Below, piece by piece: positions 53,521 to 62,316 of a stretch of 64,000 nt of DNA. Numbering within the stretch: the first letter of the stretch is position 1; each line of letters opens with the position of its first letter. The notes beneath the pieces are model-generated. The model searched no databases, was not told the origin of the DNA, and saw nothing but the letters and a program-made list of their open reading frames with translations. This DNA comes from Chloroflexota bacterium. GTDB taxonomy: Bacteria; Chloroflexota; UBA11872; VXNJ01. The stretch covers positions 372,001 to 436,000 of the forward strand of contig VXNJ01000001.1 of the NCBI GenBank assembly GCA_009840625.1. Reading direction: 5' to 3'. Position numbers and translations under genes: made by a program.

Positions 53521-53883
53521 CCGGCTGCGTTCGACACTGATCCGCACCTTCGGCGGGACCGAAATGGTCATGCCCAATTCCGAGCCGATCACCAATCACT
53601 TCGACAACTAGACCCTGTCGATTTCCCGCGTCCGCGGCGACGTCGACATCGGGGTGGCCTATGGCTTGGACCTCGAGCAGGTGACGGAGATTCTGATGGG
53701 CGAAACGGAAGCTCACGCCGACGTGCTCGGGGGACCCGGATCGCGCGTATTCTCCCGCGAGTTCGGGGATTTTTCGCTCAATTTCCGCATCATGAACTGG
53801 GTCAAGCCCTGGCCACGCGGCTTTTGACCCTCGCCGACCAACTCAGAACCTGGTACAGGCTATTCGATATGCAGGGCCCGGCG
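53521..53883 (+). pseudogene. MscS channel C-terminal fragment (pseudogene, right copy)
   Basis: It reads RSTLIRTFGGTEMVMPNS, then a TAG at 53609-53611 where TGG encodes Trp in the intact gene (FDN-stop-TLS), then RVRGDVDIGVAYGLDLEQVTEILMGETEAHADV... and, after a shift near 53,800, LATRLLTLADQLRTWYRLFD. The homology starts immediately after the DGQHR stop. It runs in the same direction as the left copy and shares GGPGSR and SREFGDF with it rather than with the intact gene. Confidence 0.87.
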
Positions 53884-53951
53884 AGAACGATCCGGGAGCT
53901 GACCGGCGACCGGCGGGGGACGACTGTGGAGACGCCGCCAGCGACCGATTG

Positions 53952-55232
53952 CTACGCCGTTTCGAGACGCAACACCCAGTCATAACCCTCGCCGGTCTTG
54001 GGCGGGGCAAATGTGTGGAACGCTCGCGCCGGCACGATCGATTCGGCACCGTAATCGCCAGCCCGGGGATCGAACCACCGGGACCGAATGCTGTTGGCGG
54101 CAAGCGAGTCCATGTCCAACGTGAAGCCGTGGCCGTGTGAGGTGTAGCAGAGCACCATCCGGCGGTCGGACGAACTGGTGGCGCAGACGTGGCCGCGGTC
54201 GGCGGCCCGATCGACACGCACGATGAGGTCATCATCAGGGATCCGCGAGCAGTAGTCGGGCACCGATTCGATCAGCTCTTTCAAGAACCGCATCTGGTGC
54301 GATCCGGGCAGTTGGAGCGCAATCGGCCAGGGCAGATTGGCGCCGAATGTGGGCTCTGGTCCGCCCGGGCGCCAAAACATGAATACGTCGTTGCAGCCAT
54401 AGGTGTGACCGCAGGCGCCGGAGAACACCGCCCAGTAGGCCTGTTTGCGCACATGCCAGGCGTCGGCCCGGGGACGGAAATCGCGCAGAAACTGGGGCAT
54501 GTTCTCATACATGGGTTCCGAGTCCAGCGTCGGCTTGGGCGGGTCCAGAGACCAATCGTGCTCGATCATTTGCCAGTTCGGGTTATCCAGTAAGTGCCCG
54601 GACTGCAGGGAGTTGAAATCACACCATGCGGCGTTGTGGAACCATTGCGACGAGCTTGCTTGCCCGCGCGGATGGTAGGTGATCAGGCCGGCGCCGTCGT
54701 CGCCTTCGGCGATCCCCGCCGCCTGGAGCCGGAATACCTCGGACTTGCCGTGTTCGGGCTGGTCGCCGCCCAGCATCCAGATGACCGGCCGGTCCCGGTA
54801 TCGCCGGCCCAGGAAAAGTCCCTGGGCGTAGGCGTTTGATTGGTCAACGAGGGGGCGCTCAAGATAGTGCTCGCCGCCCGGACTGCGGGCGGTGACGACG
54901 TAACCCCAATTGGGCAGGAGCACGGCGTACATCCCAAGTTCCGCGCAGCGCCCGATTACCCAGTCGAGGTGCTCGAAAAACGCCTCGTTGGGTCGGGTCG
55001 GGTCGTCGTCCATGTAGGGCGCGTGGCCGAAGCGGTTGGGCTGGTAGCGGATGTCGAACACGACGAACTGAATCGCGTTGAAACCCTTGGCCGCCCGGTC
55101 GCAAAGGTAGTGGTCGGTTTCGGCCCGGTCCAGCCGGTAAAGCAACCTCCAGGCGGTATCGGCCAGGTAGAAGAATGGTCTGCCTTCCGAATCGAGCAGA
55201 TAACGTCGGTTCGGCGAAATTCTCAGGGTCAT
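53952..55232 (-). CDS. DUF4038 glycoside-hydrolase-like protein
   Basis: The 426-residue protein has ISPNRRYLLDSEGRPFFYLADTAWRLLYRL, the DUF4038 start, the barrel repeats AAKGFNAIQFVVFDI and VIGRCAELGMYAVLLPNW, IWMLGGDQ, ADAWHVRKQAYWAVFSGACGHTYG and a C-terminal beta domain (residues about 340-425; related to the collagen-binding domain). Such proteins are putative endoglucanases or alpha-L-arabinanases/rhamnosidases. No signal peptide is seen. The ATG is preferred by homology to the family start; no strong SD is visible. The last codons are duplicated at 50,049. Confidence 0.85.
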   Translation of the reverse strand: MTLRISPNRRYLLDSEGRPFFYLADTAWRLLYRLDRAETDHYLCDRAAKGFNAIQFVVFDIRYQPNRFGHAPYMDDDPTRPNEAFFEHLDWVIGRCAELGMYAVLLPNWGYVVTARSPGGEHYLERPLVDQSNAYAQGLFLGRRYRDRPVIWMLGGDQPEHGKSEVFRLQAAGIAEGDDGAGLITYHPRGQASSSQWFHNAAWCDFNSLQSGHLLDNPNWQMIEHDWSLDPPKPTLDSEPMYENMPQFLRDFRPRADAWHVRKQAYWAVFSGACGHTYGCNDVFMFWRPGGPEPTFGANLPWPIALQLPGSHQMRFLKELIESVPDYCSRIPDDDLIVRVDRAADRGHVCATSSSDRRMVLCYTSHGHGFTLDMDSLAANSIRSRWFDPRAGDYGAESIVPARAFHTFAPPKTGEGYDWVLRLETA

Positions 55233-55383
55233 GCGATCGGGACTCACGGCTGATTCGGTCGGCGGCGCGGCGATTCTATTGGCCGGCTGCAAACTCACCG
55301 GCGGTGGCTGAAGGGAGCTCCCCAATCACGCAGAATCTGAGAGCGCGCCCCAATCCGATCCGGCGAATGGACCTAGATTTCGC

Positions 55384-57039
55384 ATGAATTGCAACCAAGC
55401 CATCGCCCACGCACTCAAGGCCGAGGGCACCGAGTACCTCTTCGCCTTTCCGCACAATCCGGTAATTGATGCCTGCGCCCGGATCGGGATCAAACCGATC
55501 ATCGGCCGCACCGAACGCACGGTAATCAACATGGCCGACGGTTATTCGCGCCTCGCCCGGCGGGAGCGGATCGGGGTCGTGGCGGTCCAGTACGGGCCCG
55601 GCGCCGAAAACGCGTTCGGAGGAGTCGCCCAGGGGTTTGCCGACTCGACCCCGTTCCTGGTGCTGACCGGCTCCTATCGGGCTAACCGCCTGGATATCAC
55701 CCCGATGTTCGACGCAGTCCCCAACTACCGCGCAATCACCAAGTGGGCCGGGCAAATCGCCACCCCGGACGTGACCCTGGACCGCGTGCGGCGAGCGTTC
55801 ACGCTCTTGCGCAACGGCAAGTCGGGCCCGGTCCTGTTGCAGCTGCCGATGGACGTCGGGGACCGGGAATTTCCCGGCGACGTTGACTCTTACCGGCCCG
55901 CCCGCCGGCACCGCAGCATGGGCGATCCGGCCGACGTCGCCGAGCTGGTCAGGCGCCTGCTGGCGGCCGAACGACCGGTCATTCACGCCGGCGCGGGCGT
56001 CCTCTACAGCGATTCCTCACGCCGCCTTGTCGAACTGGCCGAACGGCTGCACATCCCGGTGTGCGTGACCCTGAACGGCAAAAGCGCGTTTCCGGAAGAC
56101 CACCCGCTCTCGTTGGGGGTGTTCGCCAAGGCCAACACCCTGCCGGCGTGCAGGTTCGTCTCCTCCGCGGACCTGGTCCTGGGGCTGGGATCCAGTTTTT
56201 CCATCGCCAACCAACAGGCCTCGCTGCCCGCAGGCGCCGATCTCATCCAGGTTCTCGATTCGGAAGTCGATCTGCAGAAGGACTACCCGGTGGCCCACGC
56301 CGTGGTCGGCGACCTGGACTTGGTTCTAGGGCAGGTACTGGCCGAAGTCGACGGCGCGCACCCGAGTCCGCGTCCCGATCCGCGCCCGCAAATAAAGGCC
56401 GCTCACGCCGAATGGATGGCCCAGTGGTCGGACCGGTTTGCGGACCGGGCGTCGCCGCTCAGCCCCTATCACGTAATCGGCGAGCTGATGGCGGCGGTCG
56501 ACCTGGACGAGACCATCGTCACCCACGACTCGGGATTTCCGCGTGACCAGACCGCGCCGTTCTGGAAATCGCGGCCCGGCGGATACTACCTCGGCTGGGG
56601 CAAGTCCACCCAGCTGGGCTACGGTCTTGGCCTGGCTTACGGGGCCAAGCTGGCCTGCCCGCGCAAACAGGTGATAAACATCATGGGCGATGCGGCCGTC
56701 GGCATGGCGGGAATGGATTTCGAGACCGCCGCCCGCAACCGAATCGGGGTTATGACCGTAATCCTGAACAACGGGGTGATGTCCGGTTACGGCAAGCACA
56801 TGCCGGCCGCGGTGGAGAAGTGGCAGGCCGACCAACTCGGCGGCGACTACGCGGCATTGGGCAGGGCGCTCGGAGTCGAGAGCGAAAGGGTCTGCGAGCA
56901 CGACCAACTCGCCGCGGCCTTCCAGCGCGGCTTGGCGGCGGCGGCCGACGACCGGCCCTACATCCTGGAAATAATGACCCGTCCCGACCCGGTAATGTCG
57001 AATTACCTGCAGCAGTTTGGGCTTGAGCAGCTCAACTAG
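55384..57039 (+). CDS. Thiamine-diphosphate-dependent enzyme, acetolactate-synthase type
   Basis: The 551-residue protein has the N-terminal PYR domain with catalytic Glu in IIGRTERTVINMADGYSR, a central DHAP-like domain and a C-terminal PP domain with GDAAVGMAGMDFETAARN...VILNN, the ThDP/Mg motif. Relatives include acetolactate synthase, glyoxylate carboligase, and oxalyl-CoA or phosphonopyruvate decarboxylases. No small regulatory subunit gene is nearby, so the standard biosynthetic role is doubtful. ATG start; an ABC exporter gene follows by 39 nt. Confidence 0.88.
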   Translation: MNCNQAIAHALKAEGTEYLFAFPHNPVIDACARIGIKPIIGRTERTVINMADGYSRLARRERIGVVAVQYGPGAENAFGGVAQGFADSTPFLVLTGSYRANRLDITPMFDAVPNYRAITKWAGQIATPDVTLDRVRRAFTLLRNGKSGPVLLQLPMDVGDREFPGDVDSYRPARRHRSMGDPADVAELVRRLLAAERPVIHAGAGVLYSDSSRRLVELAERLHIPVCVTLNGKSAFPEDHPLSLGVFAKANTLPACRFVSSADLVLGLGSSFSIANQQASLPAGADLIQVLDSEVDLQKDYPVAHAVVGDLDLVLGQVLAEVDGAHPSPRPDPRPQIKAAHAEWMAQWSDRFADRASPLSPYHVIGELMAAVDLDETIVTHDSGFPRDQTAPFWKSRPGGYYLGWGKSTQLGYGLGLAYGAKLACPRKQVINIMGDAAVGMAGMDFETAARNRIGVMTVILNNGVMSGYGKHMPAAVEKWQADQLGGDYAALGRALGVESERVCEHDQLAAAFQRGLAAAADDRPYILEIMTRPDPVMSNYLQQFGLEQLN

Positions 57040-57078
57040 GATTCGTCGGCCGCCCTCTAGGGGCAGGGGCTGACCGCG

Positions 57079-58917
57079 GTGGCCGGTCGCCGCAGGGGCC
57101 CCCAGGCCGAAATCCGGATCGCCCGGTTTCCCGAAGCGCTGCGCTACGCGGCGCGGGTAATGGTGCTCGTTTTCGAGACTAGCCCGGCGCTCACGATCAC
57201 TCTGGCGGCGCTCACCCTGCTGGCGGCGCTGGTCCCGGCGGTGCAGGTCTGGACGTTCAAGCAGATCATGGACGGGATCGGCCTGGAGCTCTCGGGGCGC
57301 GGCGACGGCGACCTCACGCCGATCCTGGTGATGGTCGGCGCGAATTTCCTGGCCCAGTTGACCGGATTCGGGACCCGATCCGGAATTGCCCTGGTGCGCG
57401 GCACCCTGGGCGATCTTTTCTCGAACCGGGCCAACCTGATGATTCTGGAGAAGTCCGAGTCGCTGGACGTCTCCTATTTCGAGAATCCGGCCTTCTACGA
57501 CCGCCTGGAGAACGCTCAGCGCGAAGCGCGCGAGGGCCCGGTGCAGATCGTAAACGAGACCTTCGGCCTGGCCCAGAGCCTGATTACCCTGGCGACGATG
57601 ATCGGGCTGCTCTTCACGCTCTCCTGGTGGGTCGTGATGGTGGTGCTGTTTACAACCGCCCCGTCGCTGCTGGTCGAGGTCATGTACTCGCGCGAAAGAT
57701 TCCGGCTGCTCACCTTCCGCTCCCCGCTGGTGCGGCGCCTGGCCTACTTCCGCTGGCTGATCACAAACGACGACTACATCAAGGAAATGCGGATTTTTGA
57801 TCTCGGGCGATACCTGATCGGGATCTACCGGCGCACGTTCGATCGCTTCCATCTCCAGAACCGGTCCCTGCTCGTGCGCAGCAACCGGGCCGGATTCCTG
57901 CTGCAGGCGCTCGGCGCGTTGGGCGGCCTGGGCGTATTCATTTATGTCGCCCTGGGCGTATACCGCCAGGAACTGCCGCTCGGCGACATCTCGCTGTTCT
58001 TCCAGTCCTACCAGCAGACCGTGCAGACCACCGGGATGGTGCTGGCCAGCATCGCTTCGCTCTATGAGCGCGGCCTGTTCATAAAGAACTTTTACGACTT
58101 CCTCGAATTTGCCCCGCTGGTGCCGAACCGCGGAGCCGGGCAATTGGTGCCGCGGCCGATCAGCGAAGGAATCGAGTTTGAAGACGTCCACTTCACCTAC
58201 CCGGGCACCGACCAGGAAGTCCTTGGCGGTCTGTCATTTGCGGTGCGCCCCGGCGAGAAGGTGGCGATCATCGGCGTAAACGGAGCCGGCAAGACCACCG
58301 CCGTGAAGCTCCTGGCCCGCTTTTACGACGTCGACCGCGGGCGAATCCTGATCGATGGTCGCGATCTGCGCGAATACGACGTTGCCGACATCCGTTCCCA
58401 GATCGGGGTCATCTTCCAGGACTACGGCACCTACCAGGAAACGGCCGCCAACAACGTCGGGTTCGGCGAGATTGGGCGGCTGGAAGACATGGACCGGATC
58501 CGCACGGCGGCCGACAAGGGCGGCGCCACCCCGGTCATCGAGGAGCTACCGGCGGGATTTGCCACGCAGCTGGGGCGGTGGTTCGGCAGCGGAGGCGTGA
58601 ATCTCTCCGGTGGTCAGTGGCAGAAGATCGCCCTGGCGCGGGGCTTTATGCGCGATGCCCAGCTGCTGATCCTGGACGAGCCGACCGCGGCCCTGGACGT
58701 GGAGTCGGAAGCCGAGGTCTTCGAACGCATCCGCGGGCTCACCGAGGGACGGATGGCGATCCTGATTTCGCACCGCTTCACCACCGTGCGGATCGCCGAC
58801 CGCATAGTCGTGATCGCCGACGGCAGGGTCCTCGAACAGGGCTCGCACGAGGAGTTGATGCGGCTGGGCGGCGAATACGCGCGCCTATTCGAGATGCAGG
58901 CCAAGTCCTACCGCTGA
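57079..58917 (+). CDS. ABC exporter (half-transporter, TMD fused to NBD)
   Basis: The 612-residue protein has about six membrane helices (residues 35-310) and an ATPase domain with Walker A IGVNGAGKTTAVKLL, Q-loop VIFQDYGTY, signature NLSGGQWQKIALARGF, Walker B LLILDEPTAALD and H-loop LISHRF. Such half-size type IV exporters dimerise to move lipids, peptides or drugs outward. Substrate unknown. GTG start. It lies just before tRNA-Arg on the other strand. Confidence 0.92.
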   Translation: MAGRRRGPQAEIRIARFPEALRYAARVMVLVFETSPALTITLAALTLLAALVPAVQVWTFKQIMDGIGLELSGRGDGDLTPILVMVGANFLAQLTGFGTRSGIALVRGTLGDLFSNRANLMILEKSESLDVSYFENPAFYDRLENAQREAREGPVQIVNETFGLAQSLITLATMIGLLFTLSWWVVMVVLFTTAPSLLVEVMYSRERFRLLTFRSPLVRRLAYFRWLITNDDYIKEMRIFDLGRYLIGIYRRTFDRFHLQNRSLLVRSNRAGFLLQALGALGGLGVFIYVALGVYRQELPLGDISLFFQSYQQTVQTTGMVLASIASLYERGLFIKNFYDFLEFAPLVPNRGAGQLVPRPISEGIEFEDVHFTYPGTDQEVLGGLSFAVRPGEKVAIIGVNGAGKTTAVKLLARFYDVDRGRILIDGRDLREYDVADIRSQIGVIFQDYGTYQETAANNVGFGEIGRLEDMDRIRTAADKGGATPVIEELPAGFATQLGRWFGSGGVNLSGGQWQKIALARGFMRDAQLLILDEPTAALDVESEAEVFERIRGLTEGRMAILISHRFTTVRIADRIVVIADGRVLEQGSHEELMRLGGEYARLFEMQAKSYR

Positions 58918-58942
58918 GCCGGCCCCGGGCGCTTTCGGGTGG

Positions 58943-59016
58943 CGTCCTCGAGAGGATTCGAACCTCCGACCTTATGGTCCGCAACCATACGCTCTATCCG
59001 GCTGAGCTACGAGGAC
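58943..59016 (-). tRNA. tRNA-Arg (anticodon GCG)
   Basis: Minus strand: acceptor GTCCTCG/CGAGGAC, D stem GCTC/GAGC, anticodon stem TATGG/CCATA with loop TTGCGGA (anticodon GCG), T arm GGAGG-TTCGAAT-CCTCT (one mispair). The discriminator is G. Its 5' part shares 10 nt with the end of the CPBP gene. Bacteria usually read CGN with an ACG (inosine) tRNA, so this anticodon is noteworthy. Confidence 0.93.
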
Positions 59017-59651
59017 AAGTTTGCGGCCGCCAACGAGCGGCGCAATTTTAAGGGCGGGCCGGTGACGAACAGGGCCAGGTCGGCCACCGAGTGGGCGATT
59101 ATCGGAGCCAGCAGCGATCCGGTCCATTCAAAGAGCAGCCCGAAAGCGAGGCCGCCCACGGTCGCCAGGGTAATGAACCGGGGGCCGAACCCGGCGAACC
59201 AGTGGTGGAGTCCGAACACCAGCGAGGTGATCAGCAGCGCCGGCCAGAATCCCGCCCAGTCGGCCAGGATGTCCTGAACGAATGCGCGCCAGAAGATCTC
59301 CTCGGCGATCGGGTTGGTGACCAGGAAGAAAACCCCGCCGACGATAAGCCCGCCGGCGGTGTAGCGGTATTGCTGGGACGGGTAAACGAATACGAACCAG
59401 GTGCAGACGCCCATCACCGCCGCCGACGCCGCCAGGGTCAGCAACCAGCCGCTCCCGTCCATCCCGACGAGTCCCGGGAATTCGTCTTCGTAAACCGCTC
59501 GCGCGATCGGCAGTGCGACGATCGGCGGAACCCTGATCAGCAGGTCGCGCCAAAACCATGCCCAGGTGGTGGCCGCGGTTTGATAAGGGATACCGCCGAT
59601 GCGGACCGGACGGTGGGCGTAGGCCTCGAGCAGGCTTCTGCGCAGAGCCAT
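59007..59651 (-). CDS. CPBP intramembrane metalloprotease
   Basis: The 214-residue membrane protein has several hydrophobic segments and the CPBP/Abi motifs: NPIAEEIFWRAF (EExxxR, residues 117-122), LVFGLHHWFAG (HxxxG) and a later HSVADL near 184. Members act as prenyl-CAAX proteases or in bacteriocin immunity. ATG 59651 replaces a far upstream open frame. Its TAG at 59007-59009 lies inside the tRNA-Arg gene on the same strand. Its start lies 3 nt from the stop of an MFS gene. Confidence 0.88.
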   Translation of the reverse strand: MALRRSLLEAYAHRPVRIGGIPYQTAATTWAWFWRDLLIRVPPIVALPIARAVYEDEFPGLVGMDGSGWLLTLAASAAVMGVCTWFVFVYPSQQYRYTAGGLIVGGVFFLVTNPIAEEIFWRAFVQDILADWAGFWPALLITSLVFGLHHWFAGFGPRFITLATVGGLAFGLLFEWTGSLLAPIIAHSVADLALFVTGPPLKLRRSLAAANLSS

Positions 59652-59653
59652 GA

Positions 59654-60856
59654 TCACTGCCGGACCACCATCCCGGCCAGGGCGGCGCGCAGCCTGAATG
59701 CCGCCGGTACGACCATCGCCAAGAGGGCGGCGGTCAACACGAAACCGGCCTCGGGCCAGGGGGTCGCCGAAAGGAGGCCGGTGTAGAGGGCTCCGCCCAC
59801 CAGGCCGAAGGAGAAGGCGACCGTCTGCAGCGCCATCGCGTTGGCGCTCTGGCCCGGCGGCGAGAGATCCCCGCCCAGGGGCACCAGGACGGTCTGGAAC
59901 GCGCTCTGCGCGAACCAGTGCAGCGACGTGACCGACAGCAGCAGATACACGTTGTCCAGGAAGATGAAGCTTATGCAAGAGAGTATGGTCAGCGCCAGCA
60001 GCATCAGCAGCAGCCCGGTGCGCCCGAATAGATCCGACAGCCTCCCGACAACCAGCTGGGCCACCCCGCCGGCCATCGATCCGGCAAATGCCAGCAGGCC
60101 GACGTATTCGAGGCCGCCGCCGGCCTCGAACAGGCGCGGGCCGGCCATCAGGTTAAAGAGCGCGTAGGCCGCCCCGTGCGCCGATCGCACGTACGACATC
60201 TGCCGCAGGTTGGAGTCGCGCAAGCCGGTGAACACGTTGCCGGGGGGACGCACTCCCTCGCCCGCGCCCAGATTCGGCAGCACCTTGAGCGAGAGCAGGA
60301 ACGCCGCGACCATCATCGATCCGGAAATGGCCATAAAGCGGGCGAAACCGCCTTCCCCGGTGACGAAACCGAGCACCAGTCCGGTCACCCCGATTGAGCC
60401 GAACAACAGGAACGAAACCGTGCCCGCGACCAGGCCGCGGTGCTGGGGAGGGGCGATTTCCAATATGTAGTTCTGCAGGCCCGTCCAGTGCATGGCCAGG
60501 CCCAGACCCCCGATTAGTCCCAGGGGAATACCGAGGATCAGGTTCTGCGTCAGTCCCAGGAACGCCAGGTACGCGGCCATGAGCCCCATCCCGGCCACGT
60601 AGGAGGCCTTGGATCCCCAGCGGTTTATCACCTGCAGGGCGAGCGCCCCACCCATCGTGAATGACCCGCCGTGCACGGCGATCATGATCAGGGCCGCCGA
60701 GAGGATGCCCACGTCGAACTCGGTGGCGGCAAAACTGGAGAGGAAAGACATCGTCGTCGCCCAGCCACCCGCGGCCAGGAACGTTATCGGCGCAAGCAGA
60801 ACGAGGGTGCGGCGCGCCGAGCGGGTGGCCGACACCGGGCCGGTTACCTGCCGCAC
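59654..60856 (-). CDS. MFS transporter (tandem copy 1)
   Basis: The 400-residue protein has about 12 hydrophobic segments and a central loop near 190-205. It starts at a likely TTG/ATG-like site; the family core includes GGWATTMSFLSSFAA, GLAMHWTGLQNYILEI and LHWFAQSAFQTVLVPLGGDL. The last motif recurs in the next two genes. It moves small solutes by secondary transport; direction and substrate unknown. It is immediately followed by the CPBP gene on the same strand. Confidence 0.85.
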   Translation of the reverse strand: MRQVTGPVSATRSARRTLVLLAPITFLAAGGWATTMSFLSSFAATEFDVGILSAALIMIAVHGGSFTMGGALALQVINRWGSKASYVAGMGLMAAYLAFLGLTQNLILGIPLGLIGGLGLAMHWTGLQNYILEIAPPQHRGLVAGTVSFLLFGSIGVTGLVLGFVTGEGGFARFMAISGSMMVAAFLLSLKVLPNLGAGEGVRPPGNVFTGLRDSNLRQMSYVRSAHGAAYALFNLMAGPRLFEAGGGLEYVGLLAFAGSMAGGVAQLVVGRLSDLFGRTGLLLMLLALTILSCISFIFLDNVYLLLSVTSLHWFAQSAFQTVLVPLGGDLSPPGQSANAMALQTVAFSFGLVGGALYTGLLSATPWPEAGFVLTAALLAMVVPAAFRLRAALAGMVVRQ

Positions 60857-60969
60857 GCAGCTGAATTCGCGGAATTGGTCACGTCAGACCTGGGAAAGGA
60901 CGCAGCGGTCGCGAATCCATGCCGGCGCGCCGGGACAAGCTCCCCTTTTGCATGGGCCGGCAATCGAAT

Positions 60970-62166
60970 TCAGGTCGCCAGCGTGCGTTGCGGCAATAGG
61001 AACAGAGCCATCGCCACCGGCGCCAAGCAGAAGGCGACGAACAGGAACGGCAAACCGGGGTCCAGGCCCCAGAGCAGTCCGCCGGCGACCGCGCCAACGA
61101 CCATTCCGACCGAAAAGGAACTGGTGTGCAAGCCGGAAAGGGTCGGCAGGTCGCGCGGAGCCACCAGGTCCCCGCATATGGCCGTTATCAGCGTTTGGTA
61201 GGCGCTCTGGGCGAACCAGTGCATCGTCGCCCCGACCAACAGCAGCAGCAGCGATGGAGCCTGCCAGAAAAACAGGCACGCGCCGATGCCGACGATCTTG
61301 GCCAAGAAAAGAAGATTGCGGCGCCCGAAGCGGTCGGAAGCGGCGCCCACCAACACTTGCGACAACCCGCCGCCGATCGCGCCGGCCGATAGGTAAAAGC
61401 CGATAGTTGCGAGGTCTTCGGTGACGTCCAGGATCACCAGCGCCGACAACAGCTGGAACATTCCGAACGAGAGCCCCATCGTGAGCCGGGCGGCGGCCGC
61501 GATCAGGTTCGCGCGCTCGGCGAGGAGACGCGGATAGTCGGCAAATGATGGTTTTGCCCCGACCGACGGCGGCGCCGGAAGATCCGGCAAAAGCAGCCAA
61601 ATGGCAAGCGCCGCGGCAACCATGAATCCGCATCCGCCCAGCACCGAGGCACCCAGGCCGAACTCGGCCCCCAGATAGGTGAGCAAGGGCCCGGTCAGCC
61701 CGGGGGCCGCAACCATGACGAGGGCGTTGATCCCGGTCGCGAATCCGCGCCGGTGGGATTCGACCGCCTGAAGTATGTAGGCGGTTGTACCGGTCCAGTG
61801 GAACGGCATGACCAAGCCGGCCAATGGAGCCACCGCAAATACCTGCCAACCCTGATTAGCCACGCCAAGCAGGCATGCAAAAAGCGCCATGCCGGCGGTA
61901 CCGAGCAGGTACGACTTGCGGCTCCCCCAGCGTGCCGCGAAAGTCCCGGCGTAGAGGCTGACGCCGGTGGCGATCACCTGGATGATCAGCACGGTCACGA
62001 CGGCTCCGCCAACGCCGGCGTCCAAGTGGTCGCGCATCAATACCGCCAGTAGCGTCAATACCGGTAGCCAGCCGCCAACCGAAAGTGCGAAGCAGACGTT
62101 CAAGGCCACGTAGGGCCGATCGGTCAATCCGCTGCCGCGCGGGATGGAATCAGGCCCGGAAGTCAT
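60970..62166 (-). CDS. MFS transporter (tandem copy 2)
   Basis: The 398-residue protein is a 12-helix MFS carrier. It shares with copy 3 the stretches RPYVALNVCFALSVGGWLPVL, WTGTTAYILQAV and LVGAASDRFGRRNLL. The LHWFAQSA-like segment is TMHWFAQSAYQTLITAICGDL. ATG 62166 replaces a TTG at 62205. It is closer to copy 3 than to copy 1 by eye. Confidence 0.87.
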   Translation of the reverse strand: MTSGPDSIPRGSGLTDRPYVALNVCFALSVGGWLPVLTLLAVLMRDHLDAGVGGAVVTVLIIQVIATGVSLYAGTFAARWGSRKSYLLGTAGMALFACLLGVANQGWQVFAVAPLAGLVMPFHWTGTTAYILQAVESHRRGFATGINALVMVAAPGLTGPLLTYLGAEFGLGASVLGGCGFMVAAALAIWLLLPDLPAPPSVGAKPSFADYPRLLAERANLIAAAARLTMGLSFGMFQLLSALVILDVTEDLATIGFYLSAGAIGGGLSQVLVGAASDRFGRRNLLFLAKIVGIGACLFFWQAPSLLLLLVGATMHWFAQSAYQTLITAICGDLVAPRDLPTLSGLHTSSFSVGMVVGAVAGGLLWGLDPGLPFLFVAFCLAPVAMALFLLPQRTLAT

Positions 62167-62316
62167 CACGTCGCACCATTTCGCGGCAACCGTGAATCTT
62201 GCCAACAGTTCGTTCTGAAGGGCCTTTCGGAGATTTGAAGGGAAGCGGAAAAGCTTCCGGATAGGTGCGGACCCAAGCGGGTTCCCGTGCCTGCACCAAC
62301 GCTTCCAATCTTCCGA

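Noticed and set aside
50089-53883. One MscS gene split by insertion of the island
   Set aside because: Both fragments include the same central C-terminal region (around ANIGVAY), so they are two copies, not two halves.
56326-58191. A 621-codon minus-strand frame over the TPP enzyme and ABC exporter genes
   Set aside because: Both plus-strand genes have full motifs; the antisense frame has none and is His/Gln/Arg rich.
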